From: Adiantum capillus-veneris
Taxonomy: Eukaryota; Streptophyta; Polypodiopsida; Polypodiales; Pteridaceae
Assembly: GCA_014529385.2 (NCBI GenBank)
Contig: CM043965.1
Span: 10,486,912 to 10,550,911 of the forward strand
Reading direction: 5' to 3'
Length of the DNA stretch: 64,000 bases
Shown here: piece after piece, positions 63,447-64,000 of the stretch
Layout of the letters: every line of letters begins with the position of its first letter
Position numbering within the stretch: position 1 is the first letter of the stretch
Notes under the pieces: model-generated
Told to the model about the DNA's origin: nothing
Seen by the model: only the letters and a program-made list of their open reading frames with translations
Databases searched by the model: none
Made by a program: the position numbers and the translations under genes

Positions 63447-64000
63447 GTGAGTTCACCTGGTCATCTTGAAGATCATACTATTGATCTGATACCTGGAAGC
63501 ACACCACCGAACCGGCCACCTTACCGTGTGAGCCGAGCACAGAATGAAGAGATTATGAACCAAGTGAAAGACCTCTTGGAAAAGGGTCTTGTCCAGCCTA
63601 GTACTTCACCATATTGCTCTCCAGTGTTGTTGGTTTTGAAGAAAGACGGATCTTGGAGAATGTGCATCGATTATAGAGCTCTCAAAAAAATCTCCATAAA
63701 GAACAAATTTTCGGTTCCTAGGATCCATGATATATTGGACAGATTACAGGGATCCTCGTGCTTTAGCAGGATTAATCTAAAGAGTGGATATCATCAGATC
63801 AGGATCGCGTCAGAGACATCTACAGGACAGCTTTTTGGATGACTTTTGGGTTATTTGAGTTTTTGGTGATGCCTTTTGGCTTAACCAATGCTCCTGCGAC
63901 ATTTAACCGGATGATGAACATGATTTTTCGAGAGTACACGCTATTTGTTGGCACTTTCTTTGACGATATCATTGTTTTCTCCAAGAATGTGGCAGAACAC
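63447..64000 (+). pseudogene. Reverse transcriptase of second Ty3/gypsy lineage (partial)
   Basis: PPYRVSRAQNEEIMNQV, PVLLVLKKDGSWRMCIDYRAL and [16 protein letters not shown], a frameshift at about 63815, then LFEFLVMPFGLTNAPATFN and FFDDIIVFS (about 63955-63982). The Asp before LKSGYHQ is Asn, as in the copy at 56.9 kb. Cut by the window end. Confidence 0.88.

Larger units (their letters stand above)
60513..64000 (+). mobile_element. Ty3/gypsy element, 5' part, runs off window
   Basis: LTR, primer-binding site, gag, zinc knuckle, protease and RT in order. Protein motifs differ from the chromovirus family in this window (DGGA protease variant, different gag), so it is another lineage. Integrase and 3' LTR lie beyond 64000. 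Stops and frameshifts in gag and pol show it is inactive. Confidence 0.88.

Overview
This is nuclear DNA from a multicellular land plant. The evidence is a single-exon plant methyltransferase-like gene with a type II membrane anchor, plant-type transposons (hAT, Helitron, Ty3/gypsy chromovirus, Ty1/copia, MULE-like MITE, tRNA-derived SINE), primer-binding sites matching plant initiator-Met tRNA, and very many long (CT)n, (GA)n and (CA)n microsatellites. The large share of nested, decayed elements suits a large, repeat-rich genome. A fern or other early-diverging lineage is my guess, but the sequence alone does not prove it. Only one intact host gene is convincing, the 551-codon gene at 21962-23617.

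Layout: 241-1848 is a truncated LTR related to the chromovirus further on. 2937-5132 is a decayed hAT (BED/DUF659/dimerisation) transposase on +. 5269-8191 on - holds fragments of a protein-kinase-like and RING-like locus. Behind it are a 110-bp tandem repeat (8520-8845) and a striking series of seven stem-loops (8934-9545). 10808-19324 is a complete chromovirus on -, with LTRs, PBS, polypurine tract and near-perfect target duplication. 19751-20026 is a long inverted repeat. 20845-21084 is a SINE with a 13-bp duplication. Then comes the host gene.

From 24330 to about 47070 two diverged copies of one repeat (R1) act as hosts for other insertions, and each copy supplies the empty site for the other. 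This resolves a 14.0-kb Helitron (24938-38931, -) with RepHel pseudogene and captured exon-like sequence, a related 4.66-kb Helitron (42115-46770, -), and a MULE-like MITE (40879-41344). Inside the larger Helitron lies a 1.34-kb element between TTAA copies that interrupts a coiled-coil reading frame. Inside the smaller Helitron lies a 3.24-kb copia-type element with 175-bp LTRs. A third repeat (R3) carries a 0.72-kb insertion with a 13-bp duplication.

47175-54680 is almost gene-free but has two matching TATA-box plus first-exon modules. 55137-57812 is a 5'- and 3'-truncated chromovirus of the same family as the one at 10.8-19.3 kb. 60513-64000 is the 5' part of a different Ty3/gypsy element that runs off the window. 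The genes do not form a pathway; the window is mostly layered mobile DNA around one host gene.
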